In this document: one piece after another, positions 1-13,627 of the stretch
Position numbering within the stretch: the first letter of the stretch is position 1
How the letters are laid out: each line of letters starts with the position of its first letter
Source of the DNA: Seison nebaliae
Lineage: Eukaryota > Rotifera > Pararotatoria > Seisonacea > Seisonidae
Direction: 5' to 3'
Assembly: GCA_023231475.1 (NCBI GenBank)
Contig: JALJEE010002733.1
Location: 124,001-188,000, forward strand
Length of the DNA: 64,000 bases
Notes under the pieces: generated by a model
The model's database searches: none
Told to the model about the DNA's origin: nothing
The model's input: the letters and a program-made list of their open reading frames with translations, nothing else
Position numbers and translations under genes: made by a program

Positions 1-3000
1 TGTCCAATAAAGGAATGATGGCAACATTATTTCGCCCTTTAAAATTTGAGAATTTACAAATCGAATCGAATCACAAAGATAAGGAATGTTTCTTTTCTCT
101 CCAAAAATGTCCACAAGGCTTTACTATGTCATGGTGGATGAGAGTGGACGAACCGACAGTACCCAGAAATATCATACAATCACGTGACATTAGTGTTCGA
201 TTAGAAAATGAGAAATTGGTGTTTACTCTCATCAATCAGACAACGGTATCGACAGCTAATCGTTATCATATAACGTTAAGTCGCGGAGTTGTTAGACCGA
301 AAGTTTGGCAACTTTGGGAATTCTCTATCAGTCCCGAACATGGACTGAATGTTTATTGTGATCTTGATTTGTTTGCAAGGAATGATAAACCGAAAAGAAT
401 TCAACGAAAGATGGCACAAGGACAACCGTTTATGTTCAATTACAATCCGAAAGGTTTCCATCTCTCATCAGGCACATTATTACCACCTGGATTACGTGAT
501 GGTGAATCTGATGATGATTATGAACTTCATGCCTATTCCGAAGATTACAGTAGTGAAATTGACGAGAATTTTAGTGAGAAAGATGTTGGCAATATGTATT
601 TGGGCGACATCATCTTCTCATATGCTGATAAGACACGTTTGTCTGCTTTTGGGGCTGCACCTTATCCTTGTCGATCTTATTTATGGTCTGATCTAATAGC
701 GTTAAAAGCACCAGATTATGCGACTACATCAGATTGGTCAGCCAAGTGGCCAACGCAGTACCGAAATGGTGGGAAGACGAATCGAGCTTTCCATATTAAT
801 AAGAAAACCGGACCGGTAATGATTGACAGTTCATATGATGTTCACATCACCAGATTGACCGATTCACCTCGAGGATTCTATTTGTCATTTTGGTTAATGT
901 TAGATAATATCGATAGGAGAACAGTAGTTCTTCAATCTCCAAATATCTTAATTTCTCATGGTGGATCCAACGATGCCGCTCTAGAAGTACAAGTACAAGA
1001 TGCTGATAATCTTTATCATGGAAAAATATTCAATGTGGATTTAGGTAAATGGTATTTCATTGAAATTGAATGGCGACCATCCGATATTAATGGAGGATTA
1101 AGATGTTATAAAAATAAAGGTTTGATGGTCGAACATAAACGTGCAATTCAAGTGAAGACAAGTTTAGATTCGAAATATTTCATTATCGGAGATGATTTCA
1201 ATCTTCAATCGGTCTTTCCTCCTTTTCAATCTGGCTCACAGAAATTGTATGCGGATGATGCATCAAATCCTGAAATATTCGTCGACGATTTAAATATTTA
1301 TTTAACTGATCGAGACACTCTAATAAAATATGGGGAAATTCAGGGTAGCGAAGTAGCTAGTATTACAGTTAAGCGAGAAGCTGATGATCCTTATCTAAAA
1401 GTTGATCCAACTAAAAAAGAAACTAATATGGAAAACTTTATTACCGTTCCTATTGGTGATTTATTGCAACAAGGATTGACGGGAGTTTATGGCTTTACAT
1501 TACAATTCGGTTTACGTTTCCATCGTGATGCTTTTATTGGAAATAAATTACGACCAAAATCGGTTATTATGCATGGTGATGGTTTAATTGTCCATACAGA
1601 TGAAGATGGATCAGCTATTGTTGTTGATTATAAATCGAGAAAGAAGAAAAATCAATGGATCACAAGTACTGATCGATCACGATTTAATATTCAACCGGAT
1701 ACATGGTATTCGTTCGATATCACTTGGGATCCAAGAAGAGTAAAAAATGCCTTGCAAATATTGATAAATAATGAGCATTTAGTTTCAAGAGAATCTATAA
1801 AGAAAGTTGCGGAAGTGCCGGAGAATATTCCAAATTCAGAATTTCTTTATCTTGGCCGATCACCTGATTTCCAACGACAAGACTTGTCTCATTCAATTCC
1901 ATTCGATGCTTATATGTTGACACTTATTCAAAGTTGTCGTCAAAATCTTATGGATTTCGGTATGTTAACACCGAATCTTCACGTACCAGCTGATGCTAAA
2001 TCGGTGAAAAATAAACCAGATCGTCTTATTCAGTTTGATGGGAAACAATATATTTGTTATGAATATCCTTCACCTTACGTACCACCAACATCAGTAGCGA
2101 ATGCTCATGAACGTATCGAATTAGATTTCCGAACATCATCACCCGATTCCTTACTTCTTTACGCATCAGATGGTTCACGCCATACCAGAATTTACACAGA
2201 AGATGGTTATTTGTTTGCTGTCTTTAAACCACCACATAGTACTAAACCGATAACGCTTCATTTATCACGACCACTTAATGATAATCGATGGCATTCATTG
2301 GTAATTGATCGAACTGGAAATGTTGTTCGAATGTACGTTGACAATGAACAAGACACAGCTGCGGTAACTCATCAATTCCCATCAGATATGTCTCTATTAA
2401 ATGGCGCCATCGTTTACGTTGGACAAGTACCACAATTAGGGAAACACAAATATATTACACCATTCCCAAATATCGATGGCTTCCGTGGTCAATTGAAACA
2501 TGTAAATCTCGTCATCGATCAATATAAAGAAAATATTGTGGATGATGTATATGATGGTAATCTTGCAGTTCATCGAGTTCCAGATCCAGAACCAGTAATT
2601 CAGAAACCAAGACCAAATCCTGAACCATATTATCCTCCCGTACCTTATCCTCCAACAGATCGAGAATATTATGATAGTGACTTGCCAATGTCGTTTCCTC
2701 AAAGAAATATGTATGTCTATGTCGATTTAGATGCACGTCATTCGACACCTGAGAATATTTGTATAAAATTTATTACAAAGAATCCTTCTTCTCCAATTTT
2801 TGGATTATTTAAAGAAGGACAAATTGATGCACCCAATCATAATTTATTTGCTTTCCTTCGAAATGGTCAACCAAATCTTTTGATTACTCATTCAGGAATG
2901 AAACAACGATTGAAATTGAATGATCGAGCGGACGATAATCGGAAACATGAAATATGTGTTGAATTAAATCAATTTTCTGTCTCGTTAATTTTAGATGGGA

Positions 3001-6000
3001 ATCAACGTACTTCTGGATCGTTATCAGGTCATGGTGGTTATAATCGTGTATATTTGGGATTCAAACATCCTGTATTAGCTACCGATCACGAATTATCAAC
3101 CGTTAGTGATCGATTTACTGGATGTTTATATGATTTCCGAATAAATCAAGAACAAGTTGTTCAAGTGAAAGATGTTAAATCTGGAATGAGGCAATGTAAA
3201 ATGACTTATTCTCCACAACCACAGATTACGGTTGCAGTTAAACCGCCTCCTATTCAACCGCCACCTGGTCAGTTCCGACCTTCAACTTGGAAGACAGACG
3301 AATGGTTCAAAATTAAGCAAAATTGGAGACCTGAAACATCTCCGAAAATTGATTTCGCTTCAGTAGAATTTGCTTTTAAGACTTTCGCTCCAAAATCAGC
3401 AATTTTATCAGTGATTGATCCGGAAACTCAATCTGTTCCATTGGCTTTCTATATCGACAGTGGTACTTTACACGCTCTTAATATTCATCGAGGAAACAAA
3501 GAAATCATTCGACTCTTACATAATGTGAATGATGGGCAGATAATATATGTCCGTACTGAATATGATGGACAACGAAATTGTTTCGTTATTAATAGCGAAA
3601 AATCAGGAGAAACAGTTAGAACTCATATCATGCCCAATCATATTCATACTCGACAATTCCTTAACTTAAAAATTTTCATGGGAGGTTTCGACGACTTTAC
3701 AGCAAGACATGTATCGTCACCTTTATTTGATGGTTGTCTATCAAATATTTACTGGACATCTAGACCTCTTCTATCATGTTCCCAATTGGAATCGTATTAT
3801 TGTGTGTATAATGGAGCTAAGAGTTGTCAACCAGAAAGACAAGCACCACCTCCTACTTTACCACCATCACCAACACCGCCACCAGAAGAATTTAATCCAT
3901 CACGGCCGATTTATTTCGATTCTTCAGTCAAACCGTTAGATATTCGACCGGCAACTGGCGATTTTAGGAAGATTTGCGTAGACTTCCATGTGAAATCAGC
4001 AAAAGATATGACTCATCAAATACTCTTATCAGCATTCGATGCAGAAGGTAAAGCAAGATTAGTTGTTAAACTGGACAATCAATTATTACGAGTAAGTGTA
4101 CAAGGAACGGAACAAAAACGATTACCAGATGAAAGTCCAAGATCTTGGTATGCATCAGATACAATTGATGTCAGTTATCCAGTTGCACATCGACTTTGTG
4201 TACAAAAATATCAGGCAAGTAATTCCGATGCTCATCGTTTATCCATCATTGTTGATGACGTGACGAGACAACTAAATCTACAACCGAGTGGAATTAGAGA
4301 ACCGATATGGCCTATTGATAGTATCGTACTTGGTGGTTTCTTAACACCTCAACAAGAACAAGTTGTCCAACAAATTACTCGAACCTTCAGTACTGATGGT
4401 GATAGTCGAGCTGATTTATTTGAAGGATGTATGTGGAATGTAGTCGCGGAGACATCACGTGGACGACGACTCCTACTTCATAATGGACCAATAAGTGTTC
4501 AACGATTTAATCAATGTCCCACTTCATTAGGTCATGTATGTGAACCGGGTGCAGCAGAAGCTGGTGCTTATTGTCGATCCGGTAACTTGGAAGGTGGACG
4601 TTGTTTCGAATCATGGCAAGATGATAATAGCGTGGAGAAATGGTGTGATTGTAGTATTGATTATTGGGTGCCGACGAAAGATAAATCGAAGAAATGCAAC
4701 GAATATGCAAATAAAATTATCACTGATACTAATCGTCGAAATCCCACTCAAATTTACGTGAACGATCGACCGAGAGATATTGATGTGTTGACATTCTGGT
4801 TTGAATCAGAAGATCGTGAAGCTGATTTGTTAACGTTGAAAGGTTCGGATGGAGAGAAATTAAATCTGAAATTAATTGGTGGTCGATTGAATATGGAAAG
4901 TTCAGCATCGAATAATGGTCATGGATCATCTAATGCCAATACTATGCTCGGTTATGGTTTAGATGATGGACGACGACATACCGTTGTTATTGTACGACGA
5001 GGACCAATATTCCGAATATCAATCGATGATCGAAAGTTTTCCGCAGATAAAGAATTTGAAGACGTTTCTCGTCGACCTGTTCCATTGAAACAATTTAAAC
5101 CGATGAACTTTAAAGAAATAACAATTCCTGCTGATGCGCATTCAGGAATACTTCAAAATGTACAATTAAATGGAAAATTGATCAATGTCAAATCAACGGG
5201 CAGTTGTAATGTGTTGAATGAAGAGAATGATGAATTTTGTCATACTTTTGTATCCGACGGATATTCTTATGGTCGTTATGCATTACCAAACCATTGGGGA
5301 AAACATCGACCAACAGCTATCTTCCAAGATGATATTCAAACGTATGAGACATTATTAAAAGATCGACAATGTGGTCCATCATTAGCATCATTTTTATGTC
5401 CATTAAATTATCCGATTTGTAATGAAGGAAAACGAACAAGTTCAGATAGTCAAATTCTCTTACCATGTTATCGACAATGCTGGATGGCACATCGTCATTG
5501 TACCAGAAAAATGGTGAACAATCAATGGCCTTACCATCTTCAATGTCAACATTACAAACAACCGAAATGTATCGATGAGAGTGGTCGAGTTATTAGTCAG
5601 GATGTCTTCGAACCATATCCACCACCATTACCTGATCCTCCAATCGTTACTAAGAAACCGGTAACGGTTATTAAACGAATTGAAGGAAAATGTTCACCGA
5701 TGAATGAATTACCTCCATCTTGTACGAAATATTATGTCAATGCCAGATATCCGAATTGGCATGGAGATAGAGGTCACGATCAAGCATTACAACGATTCTC
5801 TCAGAAATTGGGAATGTTAAATCATGCATGTAAATGGGCAACAAATATTTTCTTTTGTCCATCTTTCTTTCCACCATGTTATCTCAGTGATCGATATGTT
5901 CTTCCACCATGTCAATCATATTGTAAAACGGTGAAAGATCGTTGCTCTTATGATTTACTTAATTATGGTATCGATTGGCCTCAAGAATTAGATTGTCGTC

Positions 6001-9000
6001 GATTTCCCGATGAACCAGGTTATTGTTTCGATGAAAAAATGATGAATCAGCCACCACCAACACCTGTCGTTGATGATGGTTGTGAACGATTAACAAGAGT
6101 TGGTATGTGTCGTGAAGGACTTTCTTATTCACGAACGAGATTTCCAAATCGTTTCGGACATCGTACACAAGAAGAAGCAGATCGTGAAGCACAAATGCTC
6201 CAATCAATCGTCAATTCACAATGTCATCGATATGCGAAATTGTTTCTTTGTCTTCATTATGCACCAACATGTACGAAACAACAAGAGACTTGGGTGAAAC
6301 CATGTCGAACATTATGTCAAGAATTCCATGAATCTTGTGCATCAGCAATGTCACGTATTGACATGCCACGTACATTTCCTTGTGATCAATATCCGATTGC
6401 TGGTGGTAATGAATCATGTATCAGTTATCTAGGTAAAAAAGTTGAACCTCAAGTTACACCAGCTCCCCCTAACACACCACCAACACGAGTCCGACCCGAT
6501 AAAGTTCCAAGTGACGCAGCAATTTGGAGATTAACTGGTTGTAAAAGTACAATAAATTTCAAACCGGTCAACGTTCCTGTTACAAGTGACCAAACTGATC
6601 TCTCTTTCATATTCCGACCAGATTCTCGTGATGGAATTATATTTTATTCAGGAAATCATAATAAGCTCATGAGATTTGATTTAGAAGTTAGAATTATTAT
6701 TTAAAACATTTTTCCTCTTTTCTTAAAAATGAGAGTCAATCTTTTAAAGAATTCATCATCACGGGTTAATTAACAAGAATTTTCCCATAGAATTATTTCG
6801 TTAGAGAACTCATCTCTCAATGAGAAGTAAAAATAACTTTTTTTTTATTATTTTTCCCAAAATAGTTGTCCATATTATGGAATCTTTCTCGGAATTCTTT
6901 TTATTGTAGTTCGTTCATTATTATAGAGAAGAATGAGGATAATGACGGGAAACTTTATTCTCCTCACGTTCTATTACACTATTAATATATTCATGTTTAA
7001 TGAATGAATAGTTAATTAGTAAATCATGTAAAATTGAGAGATTGTTTGGAATGATGTGTGATAGTTGAACCGCATAATTCAATTAGTAATTGAATCATGA
7101 TTAGTAGTGAAGACCGATTGGACAGCTGTCTAACAGAATTCTTCGAAATATTTTCGCACTTCTCATCTACTTGTTTCAATTCGATCGGACATCAAACGAA
7201 TACGATGTCAATCTGTCACAAATTAAGTGAAGTTGTCAAGGAATAGAAAATACTCTTTTTCGAATTATCAACAATAAAAAATGGAGAATTTCATTATATT
7301 TATTATTCTCTTCTTTTTTCAGAACGGTTTACCAGTGTTGACGGTTTCATCGAACAATGTCGAAAAGAAATTGCGACCCACACCTGACCAAGCACGACAA
7401 TTACAAAATGATAGGAATTGGCGTAAATATTACACGGTACGTATCGCCAATACGAAAGATCGTATTCATCTGATATACGACGATATGAATATTGGAAAGG
7501 AACCATTGAAGATTGATAATGAAGATGATCGAGTAGAAACAGTGGCAGCAGTTAATGGAATAAAATTTGGTAGTGATGAAAATAATGAAGAATTCACTAA
7601 AATGGAATTACATGATGTGATGTATACAGATGGAAATAATAATTATCGAATGGATGATTATGCCAGTAGTTCATCACCTGCTGTCAAATATTCTGGTTAT
7701 GTCGAATATAAACCGACCAGTGTCGAAGAAATGGATCGAGACAGTCCCCAACCAATTAAATTTCGATCAGATAATAGTTATGTGAAAGTTGATCCTCCAT
7801 CCGCCAGATATGGTGGAAGAAATAATGACAAATCCTTAAAATTTCAATTTAAAACTGATATGAATAATGATCGAGCCTCATCAACTCTCTTGTCTACATC
7901 GAGAACTAACGATAAAGATCGAGTATTTGCTATCGTCTTCGATGAATATGCCAGATTGGTAGCCTTACAAAAATATGAGGAAGATGGACAATCAAAAACG
8001 ACAAAGAATATTATCAATCGAAGACCATTAAATGATGGTCAATGGCATCAACTTCAGTTAGATATGGTAGAGGACGATTTACATATTCAGGTTGATAATG
8101 AGAAAGCAGAATTGAAGATGAAAGAGAATGTTCCATTATTCTCAGACGATAGTTCATTGATTATCGGTTATGATGATGAAAGTATCACTAGTTCAATGGC
8201 TACTCTACCAAAGAGAAGTTTCCTTGGTTGTGTCGATGAGATTACGGTGGGGAATAGCGATCCCATCTCGTATTGTATAATGCCGGGACATCGAACAATT
8301 AAACTGAATGACGTTCATGGAGGTTGTTATGATGTGAATGAAAGGAAGATTATCGAACCGCCACCAATGGTAACAGCACCACCACCAAAATTTCCAAATG
8401 TGATAATTAAAGGAAAAGAGATAACATTAGATCCGATAATGGAAGGTGGAGAAGTTTATTTCACTGGTGATGGCTTCATCAACTTCCAACAAGAAATTGC
8501 CAAATCTCCTAATTGGGAAAAAGTGGAATTAAATTTCCGTACCGATCAACCAAACATGCCATTATTCTATACGGGTCGACCTGGTGCTTCTATTTGTCTC
8601 TCATTAAAGAATGGTCTAGTCTATTCAACTTCTCATCAATATCCGAATTCAGATCGTGCCGAAGAATCGATAGGACGACATGCGAATGCATCTGATGATC
8701 GTTGGCACAAATTAGAAATAGAAAGAAACGAACAAAATTATCGAATTATTTTAGATGGAAAAGAGACAAATAAATTTCGTTCAACATTACCACTTATCAC
8801 CAATATTGATCAACGTGGCGATGTATCGACGAGAATAGGTGTCGCTTGTGGAACTGTAGGATACAAAGGTAAAATGAAAGATCTCTATTATGTTTGTTGT
8901 GATGATTCATCACCTAAAACAGATATTCTTCAACGATTAGACAATTCCGCTGGTGATGTTAATGCTCATGGAACAATTGTGTATATGCCACAATCACCAC

Positions 9001-12000
9001 GACCTATCGATTATAATGTTGAACATACTCAACCTATCCAATTCACAGACAAGAGTGCTTTATTGGCAGTTAATCTACCAAAACAATCGAAGGGGAATGA
9101 TTATAAATTGAGCATGATGTTTAAAACAAGAGAACGACAAGGCTTACTCTTTTATTGGGGCGCTGGCGGCTCTACCAATTTCTGGGCGATGGAACTTTAC
9201 AATGGAATTCCATATGCTATTGTGGAAATGGGTGAAGGAATTCGACGAGTAAAAGGCTCAAATTCAGCTGTCTCGGATAGTCGTTGGCACTATGTAGAAT
9301 TTGAAAGGAAAGGAAAAGATTTTTGGATTCGAGTTGATAATCGAGTTGCAAAATTTTTAGTTCCAGCCAATGTCGAAATGAGAGATCCACATCTACATAT
9401 CGGAAATTCGAAATCAGCACGAAAACTTCCTTGGCAATTGTGGACATCGAATGGATTTGCTGGTTGTCTTAAGAACGTCTGGCTTCATACGCACTACAGC
9501 GATCTGGCACGAATTGATGCTTTGAGAAAGGCACAATCAATTACAGTCGGTTGTACTGAACCTACATTGCAATGTTCGAGAACGTTGGAATGTAAACATA
9601 ATGGTGTATGTAGAGATGGATGGCCGAACTCTTATTGTGAATGTATGGAAACACAACACACTGGTGATACTTGTGAGAAGATGGCGAATATTTTATCATT
9701 GAACGGAAGTACAGGATGGAAAGAACAGTGTAAGGACATCAAACGATTATCTCATGAAGATGTCTGGCTACAATTCAAGACATTAGCCCCAAGTGGTGTT
9801 TTATTTGCATTGAAATCCGAACCCAAATCTCCAGGAATGGCAGTTGGTTTAGAGAATGGTAAGATTGCTGTTACATATGCAGAAAATAATGGAATAGAAG
9901 AGAAGAGAATAGTCTCCAAATATGGCACTTATAATGACAACAATTGGCATCGATTACATTTGTTAAGATTGGGAACGGTTTTGCAAGTGGTTGTTGATGG
10001 AAATAAAGTAATTGTTGATCATTTACATGATCATCCCACATATGTCGATTATTCCATTATTAATGTTGGTTATGCTGGAGAACTGAATAAGAATAACGGT
10101 CAATCGCCCGATTATTTGAATCGAGGTCTCATCGGTTATATTCAAAATGTTTATTTCAATGGAGAAGAATTGATGGGATCGAGAAAACGATTTAAGACAC
10201 CTGGTTGTTGGACTGACATCACGGCATATGAAGGTTTGCAAGAACCATTACTCCATAACGTCATCACATTTACTACTCAACAAAGTAACGCTCGATGGTT
10301 GGACCGAACGTCACCATATGTGGCCGATAAACATAAAACGGTGTTACATTCATTCCATTTTAGAACTGATAATCCAAATGGTGTAATCTTATATCGACCG
10401 GGTGTTGAACCTGATACGCATATGGGAATGGAATTAGTTCAAGGGAAATTTCACGTTCTCTTAAAACCACCAGGCATCTCCAATACCATCACTTTACATT
10501 CAACGGGCGAAAATTTAGCCGACGGCAAATGGCACAGTGTACATTTGGTTCATGAATTTGCTTCATCCGTCTCCGAACAACCACATTCATCTAAATTAAT
10601 ATTAACTGTTGATGGACGTCCAACATCACATCAAATACCATCGCCACATAAACCATTCAGATATTCGGAAACGGTTTATATTGGAGCCATTCCACCCAAC
10701 GTGCAAAAACCGACAGAAATGTCTGCACCAAATGGATTCCAAGGTTGTTTCGCTTCATTCATGGTTAACGGATTGCCAATCAATTTATTCTTCGATTCAT
10801 ATAAATTGAGTGCTGATGTCATCAATGGTTGTATTGATGATCGAAGTAAATTATGTGGAGCTGACAAATGTTATCATGGAGGAACATGTATCCAATATTC
10901 CGACAATTTTAAATGTGAATGTCAAATGACTTCTTATACCGGCTTTAAATGTGCCGATTATTCAACCGCTTATTATTTCGGTAAATCATTATCACCCGGT
11001 CTCATCAATTATGCCATTCAACCAACATGTCAAAATTCGAATAATGACAAAATGGCTTTCGGTGTCGTCACAAAAGATCCCGATGCTATTTTGGCAAGAG
11101 TTGAAGGAAGAATTCCGGAACATATCGAAATCAAAATGAGAAATGGAAGACCATCTGTCATGTGGAATTTCGGTCAATCAACTGGAACGTTAACATCCAA
11201 CGAAATATTAAATGATGGTGTTTATCACATTTTACGATTATGGCGAATAGACGATCATTTACGATTCCAAGTTGATGATGGACAATTCTATGAGAAGAAA
11301 ATGCGTTAGAATTTAATCATAATTCAAATTGTTTTTATTCATTCTTTACAGTGACCGATCCAAATGTATTCGATTGTGTAACAAGAATATTGGTAGGTGG
11401 TAAATATGATGAGAATCATAAGATAGTTGATGATCTCAACGGAATAGTTTCTGGTCTTTATTACAATGGACATTACGTGTTAGACAAAGCGTTAGCCGGA
11501 GATCCTAATGTCGAATTGATTGGCGATGTAGTACCTGTGGCTCCAGGTCCGAATGGCTTCGTTCTTGAAGAACCTCCAAAACCTGCAATAAATGAAACAC
11601 ATGTTAAAGTGACAGCACCACCAGTGTCGTTCGCAAGAAAAGATCCAGTTCCACCCAAAGTTATCGATTATCCGAGACGAGCGAAAGGAGCAGCTGTTCT
11701 TGGTGGAATACTCGCTGGTATTATTGGAACATTATTAGGATTAATCGCACTCGTATTAGCCGCTGCACGTTATGCAGAAAAACCTTGTTTTGGTGCAGCA
11801 GCAAAAGGATATGCTGTGGCAGGAAAACCTGTAGAAACGGTTGGTGTACAAGCAGAAACAGAATTACGTGTTGCTAGATCGGCAGATGCTGCTGGTGCTG
11901 GTGCAGGTGCGAGAGCAGATGTATCAGTCAAAGTTGATGGAGCTGCACTTGCTAAAGGAAATGCCAGATCTGATATTACAATAATTAATAATTATGCCAT

Positions 12001-13627
12001 GACCAATCAAGGTATGAAACATTTGGGAACATTGGCTCTTAATGGAGGCGAAGTTACTAGTGTTGTTCCACCACCAGGTTTTTATTACATTTCTTCAAAT
12101 ATCTTAATAAATCTCTAATTATTTTCAAGCTATAATGAGTGGAACAACTTTTGATCGTACAGCTCATTCGAGTACAGAACAACGTCAAACTGCGGTTAAT
12201 ATTCCAATAGTGACACATCCTCCAACCGTGGATCGTCGCCAAGGAACATATTATTTATCTCAAATGGATCAACGACATCAAGGACAAGGTCTCTCACAAC
12301 AAAAACAGAAGGCTGTTTATGAATATCAAGCAGCAGACGCATCTTGTGTTGCTTTAAGTGCAGACGGTCATCAAGCGGCAGTTGGTTTACATAATGGTTC
12401 TCCTCAAATATGGAATACAGTTGATGGTATGTTCATCCAAGCATTAGATGCTGTATCAATAAACCAACAACGTGATGGAAGTGTTCCACCTTCAAAGAAT
12501 TCCTTATGTTTACGTTTGGCTTGTAACGATTCGACATTGGTTGGATTAGCAAACGATGAGACATTCGGTGGTACAGTACCATCTTCCACTAATGCCTCAC
12601 CAAATAATCATTCTCTATTGGTTAATTTTCAAATATTTCTTATAATTCTTTAACACAACTTCTTTCTGAATAGATGTGGGATTTTAGACATGCTCGACAA
12701 ATTCATTTAAGTCATCAAATAAAATGTTGTACATTCTGTTTAGTATCCGACACGAATAGTGTGGTAATGGCAGGTAATCAGAAATTTGGTCGCGGTATAA
12801 GTATCGGTATATTCGATTTGAAACATTCAGCATTGACGAAAGAAATTAAAAGTGATCCAAATATTTCATTCGGTGCATCACCGTCATGGGTCCAATTAAC
12901 ACCGGATGATAGTCGAGCTATTGTCGGTTGTTATAATCCAGCCACTCAACAGACCAATTTTGTCTTATTCAATTTATTAGCGACAGGTGAAATACAATCA
13001 TGTACCTCATTATTATTAGACACAGTTGCACCATCACCTGCCGCTTGTGGTTGTACTGGATCGATTGATGCATCGGGACCAGCTGGTACTACAACTTTAG
13101 TTACAACCAATAACGAAGTATTGACGGGAACTAGAAACGGTGGCATTGTTGTATGGTCGGCAATTAATGGAGAAATATTGAATACTTACCATCAATTACA
13201 TAATGCAGCAATTCTAGCTATGGCCTTATCTTCCAATGAAGCATATTTCGTAACTGCGTCAGCTGATGCTACAGCTAAAGTTATACAAACTCAAAATAAT
13301 AAAGAAGTCTCAACACTACTAGGCCATCAAGGAGAAGTTTATTGATTATTTTTCCAATCAAATTAAATATAATTATCTGTTGTTTAGGTAACTTGTGCCA
13401 GTTTTTCAGCAAATAGTGATATGGTTATCACCGGATCTAGAGATTCAACAATTCGAATGTGGAAAACTTATGACGGTCAACCAGTATCAGCTATAACTGT
13501 TGTTGGAACACCGGTTGAGTGTCGTATGGCACCTCATAATAAAACTATCGTGGCCATTAGTGAAAAAGAAGACCGAACACGTCAATTGCTCATGTTGAGA
13601 GTTGTTGGTGATAATCCAAACCAATAA
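1..13627 (+). CDS. Giant neurexin/axotactin-like transmembrane protein: laminin-G array, three Frizzled CRDs, EGF modules, TM helix and WD40 tail (5' partial)
   Basis: The frame is open at base 3, so the start and any signal peptide lie outside the window. Inferred exons are 3-6686, 7323-11304, 11352-12077, 12130-12620, 12674-13336 and 13388-13627; all five joins keep phase, giving at least about 4,260 residues. Exon 1 has about eight laminin-G-like repeats, then three Frizzled-type Cys-rich domains and the first half of another LamG. The join at 6686/7323 rebuilds a typical LamG core (FDLE|NGLPVLTV). Exon 2 adds further LamG repeats with EGF modules near 9570-9675 (CKHNGVC) and 10855-10950 (CYHGGTC), a neurexin-like order. 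A hydrophobic helix at about 11695-11765 (GILAGIIGTLLGLIALVLAA) is followed by an Ala-rich tail and WD40-like repeats. By analogy with neurexins and axotactin it should be a cell-surface adhesion protein. The WD40 part could instead be a separate gene starting at the ATG at 12135, but the splice is clean. The family name is tentative. Confidence 0.82.
5200..6430 (+). other. Three tandem Frizzled-type cysteine-rich domains within the giant LamG protein
   Basis: Three consecutive blocks of about 115-130 residues (roughly 5200-5600, 5690-6040 and 6080-6430) share the Frizzled CRD layout. Each has an early Cys pair, a Y/F-x-x-P-N-x-[WF] segment (ALPNHWG, RYPNWHG, RFPNRFG), a Gln/Glu-rich helix, then C-x(4-7)-FLC/FFC-P-x-x-x-P-x-C, a PC-[YRQ]-x-x-C motif and a final W/F-P-x-x-L/F-x-C. 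They are separated by short Pro-rich linkers. Frizzled CRDs in known families bind Wnt lipids or related ligands; ligand binding here is inference. They lie between the upstream LamG array and a further LamG that crosses the 636-nt intron. Confidence 0.8.
6687..7322 (+). other. 636-nt intron of the giant LamG gene
   Basis: The intron opens with GTTAGA directly after a Glu codon and ends in a polypyrimidine tract plus CAG at 7322. It is AT-rich with stops in all frames and is about ten times longer than the other introns of this gene. It interrupts a LamG domain. I see no gene or RNA inside it. Confidence 0.7.
12130..13627 (+). other. WD40-like propeller region at the C-terminus of the LamG/Frizzled protein
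   Basis: Exons 12130-12620, 12674-13336 and 13388-13627 encode repeats with WD40 signatures: CVALSADGHQAAVGLHNGSP followed by QIWNT, VLTGTRNGGIVVWSAINGE, ILAMALSSNEAYFVTASADA and VITGSRDSTIRMWKTYDG. The last two are the best matches to the GS/ASxDxTxxxW consensus. Introns of 52, 53 and 51 nt link them to the transmembrane exon and to one another. Only five to seven blades can be argued by eye and several are divergent. The piece resembles the C-terminal propellers of NWD/NACHT-WD proteins, but no NACHT domain is present. In the fused model it would be cytoplasmic. A stand-alone gene beginning at ATG 12135 is the alternative. Confidence 0.7.
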
